This document shows, piece by piece, positions 61,524 to 64,000 of a DNA stretch of 64,000 nt (position 1 is its first letter; the number at the start of each line of letters is the position of its first letter). Origin of the DNA: Paenibacillus sp. FSL W8-0186 (GTDB lineage Bacteria > Bacillota > Bacilli > Paenibacillales > Paenibacillaceae); the NCBI RefSeq assembly GCF_037969765.1, contig NZ_CP150207.1:1660001-1724000 (forward strand). Reading direction: 5' to 3'. The translations under genes were made by a program, and so were the position numbers. Below the pieces are notes generated by a model. That model did no database searches. It was not told where the DNA came from and saw nothing but the letters and a program-made list of their open reading frames with translations.

Positions 61524-62333
61524 TTAGGATGAGATGTTTCTGCCATAGAAAATCTCATCCATTTCCGTTTTCAGCAGCTCAGTGATTTCCGCCTGCTCCT
61601 GCGGGCTTAGCTTGTCCTTCGTATAGCCGAACAGATAATTGTTCAGGTCAAATTCCTTCAGCTTGCATTTGGTATGGAAAATATGCTCCTGATAGACGTT
61701 TACATCAATCATATGGTACGCATCGACAACTTCATCCGGGATGTAATTCTGAATGGAGCTGATCTCGTGGTCGATGAACAGCTTGTGTCCGTTGATATCC
61801 CGGGTGAACCCGCGGACCCGGTAATCGATCGTCATAATGTCCGTATCAAAGGAATGGATTAAATAATTTAGCGCCTTCAGCGGCGAAATTTCACCGCAGG
61901 TCGACACGTCGATATCAGCCCGGAACGTGCTGATTCCTTCGTCCGGGTGATATTCGGGATACGTATGGACCGTAATGTGGCTCTTGTCGAGCTGCAGCAC
62001 TACGTTGTCAGGCAGCGGCCCCGGCGATTCCTCAAAAGATTCCGTAGGCACCTCCACGACAGGGCCCTCCGATACAAGAACGGTTACACTCGCCCCTTGC
62101 GGCACATAATCCTGCTTGGCCACATTGAGCACATGGGCTCCGATGATGTCGGACACGGCTATCAGAATCTGGGTCAGTCTGTCGGAATTGTACTGCTCGT
62201 CGATATATTCTATATAGGCCTGCCGTTCTTCCTTCGTTTTCGTGTAGCAGATATCATACATATTAAAGCTTAGCGATTTGGTCAGATTGTTGAATTCGTG
62301 CAGCTCTACACGCTGCTTCGGTGTCAGTGTCAT
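61524..62333 (-). CDS. speD: S-adenosylmethionine decarboxylase proenzyme
   Basis: A 269-residue class 1A AdoMet decarboxylase of the E. coli-like size. [20 protein letters not shown] is at the N-terminus; self-cleavage is expected at the K-S bond in [16 protein letters not shown], generating the pyruvoyl Ser (about residue 114). [20 protein letters not shown] follows. It supplies decarboxylated AdoMet for spermidine synthesis. Start at ATG 62333 behind GGAGGCTGCT. Convergent with znuA with only 10 bases between, and no terminator seen there. Confidence 0.96.
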   Translation of the reverse strand: MTLTPKQRVELHEFNNLTKSLSFNMYDICYTKTKEERQAYIEYIDEQYNSDRLTQILIAVSDIIGAHVLNVAKQDYVPQGASVTVLVSEGPVVEVPTESFEESPGPLPDNVVLQLDKSHITVHTYPEYHPDEGISTFRADIDVSTCGEISPLKALNYLIHSFDTDIMTIDYRVRGFTRDINGHKLFIDHEISSIQNYIPDEVVDAYHMIDVNVYQEHIFHTKCKLKEFDLNNYLFGYTKDKLSPQEQAEITELLKTEMDEIFYGRNISS

Positions 62334-62457
62334 AGCAGCCTCCGTTAAGAAATGATATGCCTTAATTATCTTTATACCCATTCTTCCATATCCCTAACGG
62401 CCGAAAGAAATATGGATTATAATGGAGTAGGCACTTTATTTGCAGAGGAGCGGTCCG

Positions 62458-62668
62458 ATGAATATGCAAGCTGTTTTTGATGCATTTCCGCTGTTGGAAT
62501 CGAGAGACCTAATCGCCCAACGAATCATCCAAGAAGGTGCTGCTCAAAAACGGCTTTAGGCAGGAAGGCATCCTGCGGCAAGCTCATTTATGGTCCGGCA
62601 AGGGCGTGGTTGATTTGGAAATCTACGGCATTTTGCAAGAGGAATATGTATCATCTTCATCCAATTAA
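62458..62668 (+). pseudogene. Internally deleted GNAT acetyltransferase remnant
   Basis: The N-terminal fragment, from ATG 62458, reads MNMQAVFDAFPLLESRDLI, the usual opening of RimJ/RimL-type GNATs. From 62516, in another frame, it continues PNESSKKVLLKNGFRQEGIL and WSGKGVVDLEIYGILQEEYV, the usual C-terminal motif. About 100 central residues, including the acetyl-CoA site, are absent, and the two halves are out of frame. AGAGGAGCGG lies before the ATG. The gene is dead by deletion; the junction is near 62512-62520. Confidence 0.85.
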
Positions 62669-62706
62669 AAAAAGCGGCAGGCCCGTTATTATTCCGGACC
62701 CGCCGC
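62667..62706 (-). terminator. Terminator of the L25 gene
   Basis: GCGGC and GCCGC arms with an inner GG/CC-rich stem around TTATTATT; on the minus strand seven T residues follow. Confidence 0.82.
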
Positions 62707-62727
62707 ATTGTGCTTGTGCATTTATAA

Positions 62728-63321
62728 TTATTCTTCCGCCGACTCGTCCTGGGACTCGAGATCCTCAGCTTGGATTCTCGGAGTAACGACAGAAACGAGA
62801 AGCTCGTTTTCCGAAGACAGCAGCGTAACTTCAGGCGGAAGCTCTACATTTCCGACTAGAAGTGAATCGCCAACATCCAGCTCGCTAATATCGACGCTGA
62901 TGGATGACGGCAGCTGGTGAGGCAATGCTTCGACCTCGATGAATGTGCTCTGTGTCTGCACGATGCCGCCTAATTTAGTACCCTTCGGGGTACCGACGTA
63001 ATCAAGCGTTACTCTCGTACGAACGAGTTCATCCTTCTTTACACGGAGGAAATCCACATGAATATATTCGCGTGTCACAGCATCCCGCTGCAATCCTTCG
63101 AGCAGTACAGGGACTTTATCGGAGCCTCCCACTTGAACCTCTAATAACCCTGATCCTCCGCCTCTGACCCAACGTTGAAATTCCTGCGAGGAAATATGAA
63201 TCATGTCGCTTTCTTTGTTCAATCCCATAACTACGCCCGGAAGACGTCCGCTTTGACGCAGGCGCTTCAGGCCCGACCTGTTCATGGGTGATCTTTGTTC
63301 CGCTGCAAAACATGCTCTCAT
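62728..63321 (-). CDS. Ribosomal protein L25 / general stress protein Ctc
   Basis: A 197-residue L25 of the long CTC type, with the N-terminal 5S-rRNA-binding L25 fold (NRSGLKRLRQSGRLPGVVMG opening) and the C-terminal TL5 beta domain (KGTKLGGIVQTQSTFIEVEA; LPHQLPSSISVDISELDVGD). The acidic tail AEDLESQDESAEE is normal. AAGGAG precedes GTG 63324 and ATG 63321; ATG is chosen. The usual neighbour pth is not visible downstream, and the N-terminus is atypical (MRACFAAEQRSPMN), so it may be a paralog. Confidence 0.92.
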   Translation of the reverse strand: MRACFAAEQRSPMNRSGLKRLRQSGRLPGVVMGLNKESDMIHISSQEFQRWVRGGGSGLLEVQVGGSDKVPVLLEGLQRDAVTREYIHVDFLRVKKDELVRTRVTLDYVGTPKGTKLGGIVQTQSTFIEVEALPHQLPSSISVDISELDVGDSLLVGNVELPPEVTLLSSENELLVSVVTPRIQAEDLESQDESAEE

Positions 63322-63483
63322 CACTACAACACTCCTTGTTATTCAACCATAATATTTTGTGCTCCCAAAATCCCTATCCGTCCGTGAACATTGATTTCGC
63401 CCCCTGCGCGGGGGATATAAAGAGCACCATGACATCACCGCCCTGGTTAACATTAAATGTAATAAAATGTATATATGCGTGAA

Positions 63484-63513
63484 GGCACCCCGCTTCGTTG
63501 GAAGCGAAATGCC
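63484..63513. repeat. Hairpin in the L25 upstream region
   Basis: CGCTTC-GTTG-GAAGCG is flanked by outer GGCA/TGCC arms. It lies about 165 bases before the L25 start and may belong to its leader. The rest of 63322-63624 shows only AT-rich promoter-like sequence and a CCCCCTGCGCGGGGG hairpin near 63400. Confidence 0.45.
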
Positions 63514-63624
63514 TTATACAATAACGATAGCATAAACCAGTTAGCCTGTCGACAACTGACAGCTGTTATTCATCGTTTTGTCTTAATTACCATAACTAGG
63601 ATTATTTCATAACCTCCCGCATTT

Positions 63625-63878
63625 ATGATGGATAAAAGCCGATATCATTACTTGGACTTTAAAATGCCGGACCGGCTGTACAGCTGGACAAAGAGGGATG
63701 CCTGCTCGTCAGCCATGCAGGAGAAATGAGCCGTTTTGTGGAAATAGAACCTGGTACTTACCATAATTTAAGGGAGCAGGAAACACAAGATTATTATGGC
63801 GGCTTCCGAACGATGGTGTTCGGGGCTGACCCTTACGGCAATACGATGCTCATGTCCGACCGCCCGCAGCTGATTTAG
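63625..63878 (+). pseudogene. Possible frameshifted small gene
   Basis: Frame one reads MMDKSRYHYLDFK from ATG 63625, then loses protein character and stops at 63728. Frame two is open from just after the same point to 63878: GPAVQLDKEGCLLVSHAGEM then YYGGFRTMVFGADPYGNTML and MSDRPQLI. Adding one A to the AAAA run at 63661-63664 would join them into an 85-codon gene. It has no good ribosome binding site, and I do not recognise the family. Sequencing error or genuine mutation are both possible. Confidence 0.4.
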
Positions 63879-63974
63879 CGGCGGACAGGGTCATCAACTT
63901 GACCAAGGGATGCTAGAGCTTAATAAATGGTTAGAACATAAATATGATAGGCTACGGCAACAGGGGGCTAGGCG

Positions 63975-64000
63975 ATGCGTGTCGATAATCAATATATTGT
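63975..64000 (+). CDS. Possible start of a gene cut by the window end
   Basis: AGGGGGCTAGGCG precedes ATG 63975, which opens MRVDNQYI before the window ends. Spacing is good but only eight codons are seen, so identity and reality are undetermined. Confidence 0.3.

Overview
The window looks like a chromosomal segment of a Paenibacillus-type Firmicute. Protein signatures (YciC-like G3E GTPase, QueC-D-E-F order, Ctc/L25, CysA, YigZ), AGGAGG-type ribosome binding sites, frequent GTG/TTG starts, a preQ1-I riboswitch, a cobalamin riboswitch, a CcpA-type cre site and 7-1-7 Zur boxes all fit a Gram-positive low-to-medium GC soil bacterium. No phage, transposase, CRISPR, tRNA or rRNA was seen. Assignment to genus is inference.

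Layout. 1-7284: a plus-strand cluster of MoxR ATPase, DUF58 protein and two large membrane VWA proteins. 7468-9492: transketolase. 9493-10606: a long gene-free stretch of inverted and tandem repeats. 10607-14401: a beta-hydroxyacid dehydrogenase, glucose-6-phosphate isomerase, YigZ and a TetR regulator. 14642-21127: a sugar-uptake operon (binding protein, two permeases, GH31 glycosidase) with its LacI regulator; a shared palindromic operator is visible in both promoters, plus a cre site on the lacI promoter. 21491-27519: CysA-type ATPase, MBL-fold hydrolase, HAD phosphatase, DMT transporter, lipoate ligase.

27782-40357 is a vitamin B12 salvage region: cobD-cbiZ-cbiB-cobC, then an LLM oxidoreductase and a TRM11-like methyltransferase, then a cobalamin riboswitch with btuF-btuC-btuD, then cobT-cobU-cobS. 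Together these import corrinoids, convert cobinamide by the CbiZ/CbiB route and assemble the nucleotide loop; corrin ring synthesis and the adenosyltransferase are not in view. 40428-50298: chemoreceptor, YhhQ/VUT transporter, Xaa-Pro peptidase with a structured leader, MFS exporter, a small hydrophilic protein, D-2-hydroxyacid dehydrogenase, and the queC-D-E-F operon behind a preQ1-I riboswitch. 50412-55005: a lipoprotein with a copper-amine-oxidase N-terminal-like domain, and a TrpXYZ-like ABC transporter.

55105-61513 is a zinc-starvation region: a TIGR03943 protein and His-rich permease diverge from a CobW/YciC GTPase, a partly Cys-free L33 paralog (49 codons) and znuC-znuB-znuA. Three Zur boxes are readable. 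61524 to the end: SpeD, a gutted GNAT acetyltransferase, Ctc/L25, and a likely frameshifted small gene.

The least ordinary signal is repeat behaviour. Several genes carry in-frame low-complexity or short tandem repeats near their N-termini (CbiZ, CobS, the MBL hydrolase, and a low-complexity insert in the DUF58 protein), and the gene-free gaps hold two families of short inverted-repeat elements, a 44-bp tandem array and a 7/8-bp satellite. I did not find a gene set that I could honestly call an undescribed system.
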